DNA of 64,000 nt, from assembly GCA_031119475.1 (NCBI GenBank), contig JAVHXV010000002.1, positions 1-64,000 of the forward strand, written 5' to 3'. The position numbers were made by a program, and so were the translations under genes. Below, one piece after another: positions 44,488 through 53,580 of the stretch (within the stretch, counting starts at the first letter, position 1; every line of letters begins with the position of its first letter). The notes beneath the pieces are model-generated. The model did no database searches and had not been told where the DNA came from. It saw nothing but the letters and a program-made list of their open reading frames with translations. This DNA comes from Pedobacter sp. (GTDB lineage Bacteria > Bacteroidota > Bacteroidia > Sphingobacteriales > Sphingobacteriaceae).

Positions 44488-44599
44488 AAACCTCAATATA
44501 GCCTCCCTGCAAATTCATCTTAAATTTCTCATTGTACACAAATTTCAGTTAAATTACACTGGTTTAACCAGAACAACCGTTATCCTTAAAAATCATTAC

Positions 44600-45469
44600 A
44601 TGTTAAAGAAATATTTCCTGCTTGCCTGCTGCGTATGTCTGTCCATCTGGGCCGATGCGCAACAAGATACTACCTTGGTCTACGCCAGACGCGGTATAGA
44701 AAAAGATCCCATCCGCTCCAAGCTGAAAAAGGACGTCGTAAAGAAAGATAGTTTGTGGACCGTAAACCTCAGCACCAAAAAAGGTAAACTCCAAGAGACC
44801 ATTTCCTTTGCTGATGAAGAACTGAGCGTCCGTAAGGGGCCCTATGCGCTGTATAACGAAGAAAGTCAGCTCGTAGAAACGGGCAATTACAACCGTGGCT
44901 ATAAGATTGGTCCATGGACCAGCTATTATCCAAACCAGAAGCCCTCCGTTAAATCTACCTATAGCTGGGGCAAGCTCACGGGCATCTTCCAAAAGTTTTG
45001 GGACAACGGACAGTTGAAAGAAGAAGTGAACTATGCGAACGGCAAAAAATCTGGCGACCGCAACATGTACTATCGTGACGGGAAACAGGCCCTCAAAGAA
45101 TTCTACGAAGCTGATAAAAAAATTACAGGAACTTATTTTGATCAGGAGGGGAAGACCACCAGTAGCCTAAAGATCATCCAGCCACCTAAATTTCCGGGAG
45201 GAACGGAAGCTTTCTACGATTTCTTAAGGAAAGAAATCAAATATCCACCTAATGCACAGAAAAACAATGTTTCGGGTACGGTCAAGTTATCGTTTACGGT
45301 CATGAAAAACGGACGCATCGATAACATCAAAGTAATTGACAGCCCAGATGAAGAGCTGACCCGCGAGGCCATCCGCGTGCTGCGCTATAACATGGAATGG
45401 TTACCAGGCCTCGAACTTGGCGAACCTGTTGAGATGAAGCATACGGTGCCGATCAAGTTTTCACTGTAA
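44600..45469 (+). CDS. TonB C-terminal domain protein with MORN-like repeats
   Basis: A 289-residue exported protein (signal to about residue 22, ADAQ). The middle holds three or four MORN_2-like repeats (GNYNRGYKIGPWTSYYPNQK, GIFQKFWDNGQLKEEVNYANGKKSG). The end is a TonB C-terminal domain (about 205-289: PKFPGGTEAFYDFLRKEIKY, GTVKLSFTVMKNGRIDNIKV, MEWLPGLELGEPVEM). It lacks the N-terminal Pro-rich periplasm-spanning arm of classic TonB. The frame extends upstream through the repeat array, but the signal peptide fixes the start at 44600. Confidence 0.83.
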   Translation: MLKKYFLLACCVCLSIWADAQQDTTLVYARRGIEKDPIRSKLKKDVVKKDSLWTVNLSTKKGKLQETISFADEELSVRKGPYALYNEESQLVETGNYNRGYKIGPWTSYYPNQKPSVKSTYSWGKLTGIFQKFWDNGQLKEEVNYANGKKSGDRNMYYRDGKQALKEFYEADKKITGTYFDQEGKTTSSLKIIQPPKFPGGTEAFYDFLRKEIKYPPNAQKNNVSGTVKLSFTVMKNGRIDNIKVIDSPDEELTREAIRVLRYNMEWLPGLELGEPVEMKHTVPIKFSL

Positions 45470-45542
45470 CGATACCAATGTCATTGGGGCATTAATCATC
45501 GGGTCATTAGTCGTTAGTCGTTAGATTGGGACAGATGATAGC

Positions 45543-45905
45543 CTACTTGCCAATATGGCTAACCACCATTTCTTCTAAGGTCTGGATATCAAAAGGCTTG
45601 GATAGATAGCTATCGGCACCTGCCTTTTCTGCTAGGGCACTTACGTCATTATTTGCCGAGAAATAGATAACCGGGATGTGTTTCAGGTCTGGATGGCTTT
45701 TGAGTTCTTGCGTAGCCTCGATCCCGCCTACATCGGGCAACCAGTTGTCCATAAAGATCAGGTCGGGCATATAGGCCGAAACCTGGTCAACAATGCCATT
45801 CGAGGTCACCGAGGTCTTGATTTCATATCCGGCATCTTCCAGAATGAGCGTACAGAGCTCGAGGATGTCGGAATTATCGTCGAAAATAAATACTTTTTTA
45901 GTCAT
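45543..45905 (-). CDS. Single-domain response regulator
   Basis: A 120-residue receiver-only protein: acidic residues Asp9/Asp10 in FIFDDNSDIL, phospho-acceptor Asp53 in LIFMDNWLPDVGG, Thr/Ser switch region PVIYFSANND and Lys in SKPFD. It has no output domain. It is the last gene of a six-gene signalling operon, seven bases after CheB, and may act as a phosphate sink or relay for the kinases upstream. Confidence 0.92.
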   Translation of the reverse strand: MTKKVFIFDDNSDILELCTLILEDAGYEIKTSVTSNGIVDQVSAYMPDLIFMDNWLPDVGGIEATQELKSHPDLKHIPVIYFSANNDVSALAEKAGADSYLSKPFDIQTLEEMVVSHIGK

Positions 45906-45912
45906 TGAGCCT

Positions 45913-46476
45913 TTAATTTAAGGTATTGATATAAGCGGCTATCGCTTCTGTTGATAAGATATGGTCTACTTTTACACTTGCAATGGCCTGTGCGGGCATG
46001 AAATCTACCTGCGCCGTGCTGGGATCCTGTACACAGATCTCTGCACCATAATTCCGGGCCGTAATCAGTCCATTTACCCCATCTGTGTTAGAGCCCGAAA
46101 GCAATAGACAGACCAGCTGTTCACCATAGACTTCTGCGGCCGATTGGAAGGTCACGTCAATGGATGGTCTCGAATAGTTTACCTTTTCAGAATAATCTAG
46201 CGAAAAGGTATGGTCGTTTTCGATCAGCAGGTGATAATCTGATGGAACGATATAGATGGTTCTGGCCAGGATTTCTTCCTTTTCTTCCACCTCCTTGACC
46301 AAAAGTTGGGTCTTGGTGGATAGCAGATCTGCCAACAAGGAATCGGTCCCTTTCTTTCGGTGGATCACAATAATGATCGGAAAGGCCAAATCCGTATCTA
46401 GCTCTGGCAATACTTTGATCAGTACATCAAGGCTACCGGCAGAGCCGCCAATTACCAATGCTTTACATCCTTTCAT
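45913..46476 (-). CDS. CheB-type methylesterase domain protein
   Basis: A 187-residue protein consisting only of the CheB methylesterase domain, without the receiver domain of classical CheB. The catalytic triad is visible: Ser in IGGSAGSLDVL, His in IIVIHRKKG, and Asp in LLSGSNTDGVNGL. The enzyme would remove methyl groups from glutamyl esters or deamidate Gln. It overlaps cheR by four bases. No chemoreceptor is present in the window, so its substrate may be a kinase in the same operon. Confidence 0.9.
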   Translation of the reverse strand: MKGCKALVIGGSAGSLDVLIKVLPELDTDLAFPIIIVIHRKKGTDSLLADLLSTKTQLLVKEVEEKEEILARTIYIVPSDYHLLIENDHTFSLDYSEKVNYSRPSIDVTFQSAAEVYGEQLVCLLLSGSNTDGVNGLITARNYGAEICVQDPSTAQVDFMPAQAIASVKVDHILSTEAIAAYINTLN

Positions 46477-47300
46477 TCGTTGATTTTCCTCCAGATTTTT
46501 TCGGTTTCCAATCTTTTATATCGCTTGCTGATCGGTGAGAAATCGGTTGTTTCCTTTGTTCCCAAAGCCAGATAGCCCAATTTCTCCAAACTGTTGTCGA
46601 ACAGCGTAAGCACCTTGAATTGCAGGTCGCGATCAAAATAGATGAGCACATTTCTGCAAAGAATAAGCTGAAATTCGTTAAATGAATGGTCTGAGACCAG
46701 GTTATGCGTCGAAAAAATCAATTTGGCCTTGAGCTCTGAATCGAATTTCGCCAAGGAATAGCTTGCACTATAATACGACGAAAATTCCTGAGTTCCACCA
46801 GATTCGATATAATTTTCTGAATATTGTTTCATATGGCCCAACGGAAACATGCCCTGTGCCGCTTTTTCCAGCACCGTTGGATTGATATCTGTGGCATAGA
46901 TGAGCGATTTATGCAACAGGTTGAGCTCTTTCAGCAAGATGGCCATCGAATAGGCTTCCTCGCCCGTAGAACATCCGGCCAGCCATACCCTGATGAAAGG
47001 ATAAGTGGCCAAATTGGGCAATACTTTATGGCGCAGTGCCTTGTAAAAGCTGGGATCCCTGAACATTTCCGTCACGTTGACCGTAATCTGTTCTACAAAA
47101 CGTCTGAAATATACGCTATCCTTACAGATCTTGTACCTGAACTCCGCAAAGCTGACCTGTTTGTCAAGCGTATACAGCCTGATCAACCGGCGCTTTAAGG
47201 ATGCCCTAGAATAGCCCGTAAAGTCGTAGCCATACTGCTCAAGCACGTCGCCGATCAGGATTTCGACCTGTTCATCTGTTATGGCTGATAGAGTTGGCAC
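46473..47300 (-). CDS. CheR-type protein glutamate methyltransferase
   Basis: A 275-residue CheR protein: an N-terminal helical CheR_N domain (about 1-75, GYDFTGYSRASLKRRLIRL) and a SAM-binding domain with NVTEMFRDPSFYKALR, then VWLAGCSTGEEAYSMAILL and IYATDINPTVLEKA. Downstream FNEFQLILCRNVLIYFD is also typical. It lacks the C-terminal TPR found in some CheR. It is coupled to cheB by overlap and to the upstream regulator by one shared base. Confidence 0.92.
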   Translation of the reverse strand: MPTLSAITDEQVEILIGDVLEQYGYDFTGYSRASLKRRLIRLYTLDKQVSFAEFRYKICKDSVYFRRFVEQITVNVTEMFRDPSFYKALRHKVLPNLATYPFIRVWLAGCSTGEEAYSMAILLKELNLLHKSLIYATDINPTVLEKAAQGMFPLGHMKQYSENYIESGGTQEFSSYYSASYSLAKFDSELKAKLIFSTHNLVSDHSFNEFQLILCRNVLIYFDRDLQFKVLTLFDNSLEKLGYLALGTKETTDFSPISKRYKRLETEKIWRKINE

Positions 47301-47674
47301 TAGATATACTGGTTTAATTGCTGCACCAACTCATCTACATTCACAGGTTTGGATATATAGCTTGCCGCACCCGCCTGCAGGCAGCGCTCCCGATCACCGA
47401 TCATGGCCTGTGCCGTTACTGCAATTACCGGGACATCCCTTAGTTTTGGGTCTTCCTTCATTTTGCCCATCGCCTCATAACCATCCATATCAGGCATCAT
47501 CATGTCCATCAGCACAACGGCAATATCCTGATCATTGGCGATCATATCAAAACCTTCCTGGGCACTACTTGCAGACAGACAGATATATTTTTTGGCCTTC
47601 AGCACGGCTGTCAAGGCAAAAATATTCCTGCTATCGTCGTCTATGATTAAAACTTTTCCTGTTTTAATTTCCAT
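47300..47674 (-). CDS. Single-domain response regulator
   Basis: A 124-residue receiver-only protein with Asp12-14 in LIIDDDSRNIF, phospho-acceptor Asp57 in VVLMDMMMPDMDGYEA and SKPVNVDEL near the end. It closely resembles the third receiver of the hybrid kinase encoded just upstream, suggesting duplication of that domain. The context implies phosphorelay from the hybrid kinase. Confidence 0.92.
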   Translation of the reverse strand: MEIKTGKVLIIDDDSRNIFALTAVLKAKKYICLSASSAQEGFDMIANDQDIAVVLMDMMMPDMDGYEAMGKMKEDPKLRDVPVIAVTAQAMIGDRERCLQAGAASYISKPVNVDELVQQLNQYI

Positions 47675-47691
47675 ACTTATTTAAACGGATT

Positions 47692-50600
47692 TTAAACTCT
47701 ATCATATAACCATACCCTTAACAGGGAAATCAACTGATCGATATCTACGGGCTTCGAAATGTAGTCTGAGGCGCCCGCAGCAATGCATTTCTCTCGATCT
47801 CCCATCATGGCCTTTGCTGTAACAGCCAAAATTGGCAATTGTTTGTAGGCCTTCATCGCCCTGATCTGCGTAGTGGTCTGGTAACCATCCAGTTCCGGCA
47901 TCATCATATCCATCAATACCACATCTACCTTCGGATTTTCGGCCAGCACACGCAGGGCATCCTTTCCATCCACCGCCGAAAGCACCTTCATCTGGTGCTG
48001 CTCCAGTGCTTTGGTCAGCGAGAAGATATTGCGCACATCATCATCGGCCACCAATACCGTTTTGTTCTTGAGCACCTCGTTCAGGCCCTGCAGGTCTTTT
48101 TCGATAGGCTTTTGCTGTTTCCCTTTTTCCTCTACCAGGTGAAGGAACAATCCTGCCTCATCCAAAATGCGCTGGTAAGAATGGGCAGTCTTCAATACGA
48201 TCGAATCGGCATATTGCTTGATCCGGATCTCTTCGCCTTTTGAAATATTTTTCCCTGTGAAGATAATGATCGGCAATTTTTCAAGTCCATCATTCTTCTT
48301 AATGGCTTCCAAGGTCTCATAGGCACCCTTATCAGGGATGCCCATATCCAAGATTACACAGTCGATTTCTTTTCGTTGCAGGGCTTCTATACTTTCGGCA
48401 ACGTTTTTGGCCACCAGGGTGTGGATGTTCGAATTGCTCAAGAAGTGGCTCAAAGCCTTGGCATGCTGCTCATTTTCTTCTACAATAAGCACCTTCTTCG
48501 GGAAACGGCTCAGTACATCTTCCAATTTCTCGAAGATCTGTTTCATGTGCTCCAAAGCAAAAGGCTTGTCGATAAAATCTACCGCACCTTTGAGCAGGCT
48601 TTCCTTTTTGACCGAAAGCGACGACATGATGTGCACCGGAATGGCCCTGGTCTTGGCGTTCGATTTCAGTTCTTCCATAACCTGCCAACCATCCTTCACA
48701 GGAAGCTGGATATCCAAGAGAATGGCCAATGGATTATAGTTGTTTGCCAATTCTATGCCTGCGTCACCGCGAACGGCTACAATGCCCTTATAATTGCGCT
48801 TCCGTGTAAAATCGAGCAGCATCTTGGCAAAGGCGGTGTCATCTTCGATGATCAGGATCACTTTGTCGCCCTCAGCAATGTCATTGCGGTCGTCTTCTAT
48901 ATCGCCCGGAATGTGCGGCACGATAAAACGTGGTTGTGGAACAGTCTTCACCGCCAACATTGCTTTTTCCTCATTCTCTTTATTGGTTTTCTGTTCTTCC
49001 AATAGTGCAATGCGGTCATGGTAATCGACCGGGATCGCTAGCGTAAACGTACTGCCAACGCCTTCTTCACTGTCTAGGGTAATTTCACCGCCCAAAAGCT
49101 TGGCCAATTGCTTGCTGATGGAAAGGCCCAGCCCTGTTCCTCCAAATTTACGTCTGGTCGAGCCATCAGCTTGTTGGAAAGCCTCAAAAACCATAGCCAG
49201 CTTGTCTTTGGCAATCCCGATACCCGTATCTTTTACCGTAAAGATCATCGCCTTGTGCCGCTGGTCCAAACTCACGCCCAGCTTCACTTTCCCTTCTGAT
49301 GTAAACTTAAAGGCATTAGAAAGCAGGTTTTTTAAGATCTGTTCCACCCGCATTTTATCTGTCTGCATGTTCGATGGCAATTCTTCACTAGCCTCTACCT
49401 CAAATTCAAGTTTTTTATCCTGGGCAATCGGGTTGAAGAGCATCTTCAGGTCGGAAATCATTTCCTTAACCTTTACCTCTGCAATATCGAGGTCCATTTT
49501 CCCTGCCTCGATTTTTGATAGATCCAGGATCTCGTCGATCAAGCTCAATAGCCCTTGTCCCGAGCTCTGGATGACCGAGGCGTATTCATTGATTTCCTTG
49601 TCCAGTTCCTCATTGTCTGACATGAGCTTGGACAATAACAAAATGGAGTTCAGCGGCGTCCGCAGCTCGTGCGACATATTGGCCAGGAATTCTGATTTAT
49701 ATTTCGTGCTCTGCTCCAACTGTTCTGCCTTCTGCTGGATATCGAGATTCCGTTCTTGGATGAGCTGGTTTTTCTCTTCCAGCAGGCTCGAACGCTCTTC
49801 CAGTTCCTGGTTGCTCTGCAAAAGTTCTTCCTGCTGTACGCGAAGTTCTTCTTCAGAAGCCTGTATTTTTTGTGTCTGCGCTTCGAGCTCGGCATTCAGT
49901 CCTTCCAGTTCGCTATGCTGCGCCTGTAGTTCTTCGGCCTGTGCCTGTGTCTCTTCCAAAAACTCCTGTAATTTTTTGCGGTTCTGCGAAACATGGATGG
50001 CAATGGCCACATTGCGCGAAATGCTGTTCATGTAATCGAGCTTACGAGCGGTATAGCTATTGAGCGATGCCAGTTCAATCACCCCAACCACCATGCCGTC
50101 ACGCTGCAATGGGAACACGACCACATTTTTTGGCTGTGTATGTCCAGAAGCATAGCTGATGGTGAGTTCGCCCTCTGGAATATCTTCCAAGAGCAGCAGC
50201 TTGCCCGACTGCAGGCATTGGCCAACCAGGCCTTCGCCGATACCGATCTTTTGTGCCTGATCTGGCGAAAGTGCGTAACTGCCGGTCAGGTAGAGGTTTT
50301 TATCGTCTTCGAGCACATACAGGGCGCCAACATGGCTCTTGGTCTGTTCTACAATCAGCGCAAGCATATCGGAAGCGAGCAGGTCGACTTCCTTTTCGCC
50401 CACAATAGCATCATTGAGTTTGGCAATGCCCGATTGGAGCCATTCTTTATCTTCAAGCTGACCGAAAGAATATTGTAGCGATTCGGCCATGGCATTCAGT
50501 GAACCTGCCAAGCTGCCCAGGCTATCTTTTAAGCCTTCGTCTAATCTTACTTTATAATCGCCACTAGAAATCTGTCGTGCAATGCCCTGTATCACCTGTA

Positions 50601-51276
50601 TGCGGTGCGAGGTTTCGTCGTTAACCCGTTGAAGGGCCTGGTGCAGCCCCATGCGTTCGTCGAAATCGGCGGCAACTTTTCGATAGAAGAAAATGGTGAT
50701 GAGCAGCGAAAGGATGGCCGCGAAAATAATCAGTCCTGGTGTATAGCTCGCAAATGCATTGAGTTCTTCAGTCCGGAGGTCGAGCAGGCGCCTTTCTTCG
50801 GTCTGCATCTCCCTGATTACGCGTCGGGCATCGTCCATGTAATGCTTTCCATCGAGCATCGCAGCAACAGGCACGCTGCCGCCCCGTTCTTTATCGGCAA
50901 TGGTTTCATCAATAATCTTTAGCCTGCTCGTGAGCAAACGGTTCAGTTCAATCAGCCTGGTCTGTTGAAACTTGTTGTCTACCGTAAGTTTCCTAAGCTT
51001 GTTGTACAGGTTGTCGACCTTTTCCCGTGTGCCATTATAGGGATCCAAAAAAACCTTATTATTGGTTAACAGATAGCCGCGCTGGCCAGTTTCGGCATCT
51101 TTTAGGTAGGAGATGAGGTTGTCTACCCCATTGATGACTTCATTGCTGTGCGCCACCTGATCGGAACTTTTGATCAGGTTCCTGATGCTGACATAAGAAG
51201 CCAGTGAGCTGATGATCAGCAAGACAAGCGATAGTCCCAGACCGAGGCGGAGATTGCTTTTTAGCGAAAGTTTCAT
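47692..51276 (-). CDS. Hybrid sensor histidine kinase, CHASE3-HAMP-GAF with three receivers
   Basis: A 1194-residue membrane kinase. Order: TM1 (about 10-30), periplasmic CHASE3 domain with DAETGQRGYLLT (about 35-175), TM2 (180-197), HAMP (about 200-270), GAF (about 285-425), a long coiled coil rich in Glu, Gln and Leu (430-525), HisKA with phospho-acceptor His536 (FLANMSHELRTPLNS), HATPase, then three receiver domains ending with LMDMMMPELDGYQ. Two adjacent receiver-only genes and a CheR/CheB pair lie in the same operon. Input signal unknown. Confidence 0.94.
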   Translation of the reverse strand: MKLSLKSNLRLGLGLSLVLLIISSLASYVSIRNLIKSSDQVAHSNEVINGVDNLISYLKDAETGQRGYLLTNNKVFLDPYNGTREKVDNLYNKLRKLTVDNKFQQTRLIELNRLLTSRLKIIDETIADKERGGSVPVAAMLDGKHYMDDARRVIREMQTEERRLLDLRTEELNAFASYTPGLIIFAAILSLLITIFFYRKVAADFDERMGLHQALQRVNDETSHRIQVIQGIARQISSGDYKVRLDEGLKDSLGSLAGSLNAMAESLQYSFGQLEDKEWLQSGIAKLNDAIVGEKEVDLLASDMLALIVEQTKSHVGALYVLEDDKNLYLTGSYALSPDQAQKIGIGEGLVGQCLQSGKLLLLEDIPEGELTISYASGHTQPKNVVVFPLQRDGMVVGVIELASLNSYTARKLDYMNSISRNVAIAIHVSQNRKKLQEFLEETQAQAEELQAQHSELEGLNAELEAQTQKIQASEEELRVQQEELLQSNQELEERSSLLEEKNQLIQERNLDIQQKAEQLEQSTKYKSEFLANMSHELRTPLNSILLLSKLMSDNEELDKEINEYASVIQSSGQGLLSLIDEILDLSKIEAGKMDLDIAEVKVKEMISDLKMLFNPIAQDKKLEFEVEASEELPSNMQTDKMRVEQILKNLLSNAFKFTSEGKVKLGVSLDQRHKAMIFTVKDTGIGIAKDKLAMVFEAFQQADGSTRRKFGGTGLGLSISKQLAKLLGGEITLDSEEGVGSTFTLAIPVDYHDRIALLEEQKTNKENEEKAMLAVKTVPQPRFIVPHIPGDIEDDRNDIAEGDKVILIIEDDTAFAKMLLDFTRKRNYKGIVAVRGDAGIELANNYNPLAILLDIQLPVKDGWQVMEELKSNAKTRAIPVHIMSSLSVKKESLLKGAVDFIDKPFALEHMKQIFEKLEDVLSRFPKKVLIVEENEQHAKALSHFLSNSNIHTLVAKNVAESIEALQRKEIDCVILDMGIPDKGAYETLEAIKKNDGLEKLPIIIFTGKNISKGEEIRIKQYADSIVLKTAHSYQRILDEAGLFLHLVEEKGKQQKPIEKDLQGLNEVLKNKTVLVADDDVRNIFSLTKALEQHQMKVLSAVDGKDALRVLAENPKVDVVLMDMMMPELDGYQTTTQIRAMKAYKQLPILAVTAKAMMGDREKCIAAGASDYISKPVDIDQLISLLRVWLYDRV

Positions 51277-51286
51277 TTAGTGGTAA

Positions 51287-52420
51287 TTATAATGATGAAT
51301 CGGTTTGAAGGTTGATGGGCATGAAAAAGTAAAAGGTCGAGCCTTTACCATATTCACTGTTTACGCCAATCTGCCCACCATGTCTCCTGATGATTTCGGC
51401 AGAGATGTAAAGCCCGATGCCCAATCCCTGAAACCGCTGTGAAGTTTCTTCTACACGATAAAATTTGTCGAATACATGGTTCAGCTGTTCAGGCAGCATG
51501 CCGATGCCCGAATCCTTTACACCAATATACAATTGATCGTCTTTTACACTGACCTGCAGTTCGATGGTATCGGTTCCTGGCGAGTACTTAATGGCATTGG
51601 TCAGAAAATTGACGATGACCTGTTCGATTCGCATTTCATCGCCATATATACTGCAATGGGCACTGCCTTTTTTGATAATGGTAAACTCTGGGTTTGACTG
51701 GTGCATGATTTCGATCACATTGTCGATCAACGTATCGATCTGGAAATCCTGCTTGTTGAACTTTAGTTTTCCACTTTCGATCTTCGAGATATCAAGAAGG
51801 TCGGCAATCAGGTTATTTAGCTTTTCGAGCTGAAGCTGTGCTTTTTCGAGGTGTTTCTGGACCGTAACATGGTCACCTTTTTTAGCGCTCCGTTCCAACA
51901 ACTGTACATAGCCCTTTACGCTGGTGAGCGGCGTTTTGAGCTCATGACTTGCAATGCTGATGAATTCATCTTTTTTGCGTTCCGCTTCCTTCCTGAACTC
52001 GATTTCCTCGATCAGCGACTTCTGCATCTCGTTCAGCTTTCGGTTCTGGTCGTAGATGCGGTAAAAAGTCTTGACCTTTAAGAGCAGGATGTTGATATCA
52101 ACGGGTTTAGTGATGTAATCTAATCCTCCCGACGAGTATCCCTTGGCGATAAACCTAAATTCTGTATTGGCTGCTGATAGGAAGATGATAGCTGTATCTT
52201 TGGCTTTGCTGTAGCCGGAAATGGCCTCAGCCACTTCAAAGCCATCCATGCCTGGCATCTGGACATCCAGGATGATGAGCACATAAGAATTTTTTAGAAC
52301 CTTTTTGAGCGCTTCTTCTCCAGAGGAGGCCGTATCTACTTCAAAATCATGTTTTTCGAGCACCTTTTTTAAAGAAATCAGGTTCTCGGGCGTATCATCT
52401 ACAATAAGGATCATTCCCAA
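51287..52420 (-). CDS. Receiver-histidine kinase protein
   Basis: A 377-residue soluble protein: an N-terminal receiver (phospho-acceptor Asp52 in IILDVQMPGMDG), a short coiled linker (about 120-150), HisKA with His159 (ISIASHELKTPLTSV) and an HATPase domain (NAIKYSPGTD, GLGIGLYISAEII). There is no transmembrane segment. It is the promoter-proximal gene of the six-gene operon, 10 bases before the hybrid kinase, and could pass or receive phosphate within the same network. Confidence 0.92.
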   Translation of the reverse strand: MGMILIVDDTPENLISLKKVLEKHDFEVDTASSGEEALKKVLKNSYVLIILDVQMPGMDGFEVAEAISGYSKAKDTAIIFLSAANTEFRFIAKGYSSGGLDYITKPVDINILLLKVKTFYRIYDQNRKLNEMQKSLIEEIEFRKEAERKKDEFISIASHELKTPLTSVKGYVQLLERSAKKGDHVTVQKHLEKAQLQLEKLNNLIADLLDISKIESGKLKFNKQDFQIDTLIDNVIEIMHQSNPEFTIIKKGSAHCSIYGDEMRIEQVIVNFLTNAIKYSPGTDTIELQVSVKDDQLYIGVKDSGIGMLPEQLNHVFDKFYRVEETSQRFQGLGIGLYISAEIIRRHGGQIGVNSEYGKGSTFYFFMPINLQTDSSL

Positions 52421-52558
52421 TAAATGTTAAAGCTTGGCGTTCACGTCTGTTTGGTTTTTATGGTGGCAAAACCACTATAAGAAATGAAAACAAATGAAGT
52501 GAATTTTTGTTTGGGAATACTTAAAATATTTTATTCCTGAGAAGAATGTTACAAAGTG

Positions 52559-52665
52559 AAGGGAGGGCAAAGAGCAAAGGGCAAAGAGCAAAGAGCAAAG
52601 AGTAAGAGTAAGAGTAAGAGTAAAGATTATTGATAAATAACCAATGACTAGTGACTAGTGACTAA
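52559..52665. repeat. 7-bp-period tracts (AGCAAAG and GACTAGT types)
   Basis: Tandem AGCAAAG/GGCAAAG units (52564-52603), then AGTAAG units with a 6-base period (52603-52625), and GACTAGT repeated twice plus GACTAAA (52646-52666). They fill the gap between the signalling operon promoter and the metallopeptidase stop. Confidence 0.8.
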
Positions 52666-52666
52666 A

Positions 52667-53503
52667 TTACAGCCTTGATGCATTAAACGTATCGCCTTGT
52701 TTGATGTCTCCGGTTTCGAAGCCTTTTTTAAACCAGTACATTCTTTGTGCCGATGTTCCATGCGTAAAGGCATCGGGTACCACTTCGCCCTGTGCCTGCT
52801 GCTGCAGTTTATCGTCGCCGATGGCATTAGCGGCGTTCAGCGCTTCGTCGATATCTCCGGCATCCAACCTAAAGTCTTTAAGCTGTTGCGCTTTATTTGC
52901 CCAAAGGCCGGCATAGAAATCTGCCTGGAGCTCGAGCTTTACAGAAAGTTTATTGTATTCGACCTCGCTCATGGTGCGCCGGGCCTGATCTACTTTGGCC
53001 GAAATGCCCAAAAGGTTCTGCACATGGTGACCAACTTCATGTGCGATGACATAGGCCTGCGCAAAATCGCCTGCAGCACCAAACCTATCTTTCAGTTCCT
53101 GATAAAAAGAAAGGTCGATGTATACTTTTTGATCCCCTGGGCAATAAAATGGCCCTACTGCCGAACTTGCTCCGCCACAGGCCGATTGCACGCTGGATGT
53201 AAACAACCTCAATGTGGGTTGGTCGTAGTTCAGCCCGAGTTCCCTAAATTCTGCTCCCCAGACCTGCTCTGTCGATTCGAGCACGCCAGATACGAACTGT
53301 GCCTGTTCATCGCCAGCTGGCACACCTTTTTTAACCTCTACCTGATCGGCAACCGGAAGCTGCCCCACCAATCCACTAAGATCCTTGCCAAATAAAAGCC
53401 CTAAAATGACGACCACAATACCGATCCCGCCGCCAACTGCGACACGGCCTCCCCCACCTCTTCCGTCTTCTACATTGCTGCTTCCCTTACCGAACCATTG
53501 CAT
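52667..53503 (-). CDS. Neutral zinc metallopeptidase (YpfJ family)
   Basis: A 278-residue protein with a Gly-rich N-terminus (DGRGGGGRVAVGGG), a single membrane helix (about 25-42) and a zinc-peptidase domain with HEVGHHVQNLLG (HExxH) and a downstream ELQADFYAGLWA helix supplying a Glu ligand. The family signature ACGGASSAVGPFYCPGDQKV is present. It is of the length usual for YpfJ. It probably acts in the periplasm; no substrate is known. Confidence 0.9.
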   Translation of the reverse strand: MQWFGKGSSNVEDGRGGGGRVAVGGGIGIVVVILGLLFGKDLSGLVGQLPVADQVEVKKGVPAGDEQAQFVSGVLESTEQVWGAEFRELGLNYDQPTLRLFTSSVQSACGGASSAVGPFYCPGDQKVYIDLSFYQELKDRFGAAGDFAQAYVIAHEVGHHVQNLLGISAKVDQARRTMSEVEYNKLSVKLELQADFYAGLWANKAQQLKDFRLDAGDIDEALNAANAIGDDKLQQQAQGEVVPDAFTHGTSAQRMYWFKKGFETGDIKQGDTFNASRL

Positions 53504-53580
53504 AGTTTTGGTTAATTGCTAAATTGATTAATCGGTTAATTGTTTAATGAACAAAATAACAATGGCAGAAGTCGATTTGT

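Noticed and set aside
44318-44599. A 94-codon N-terminal extension of the TonB/MORN protein
   Set aside because: The extension is translated repeat sequence; a clear signal peptide begins at the ATG at 44600.
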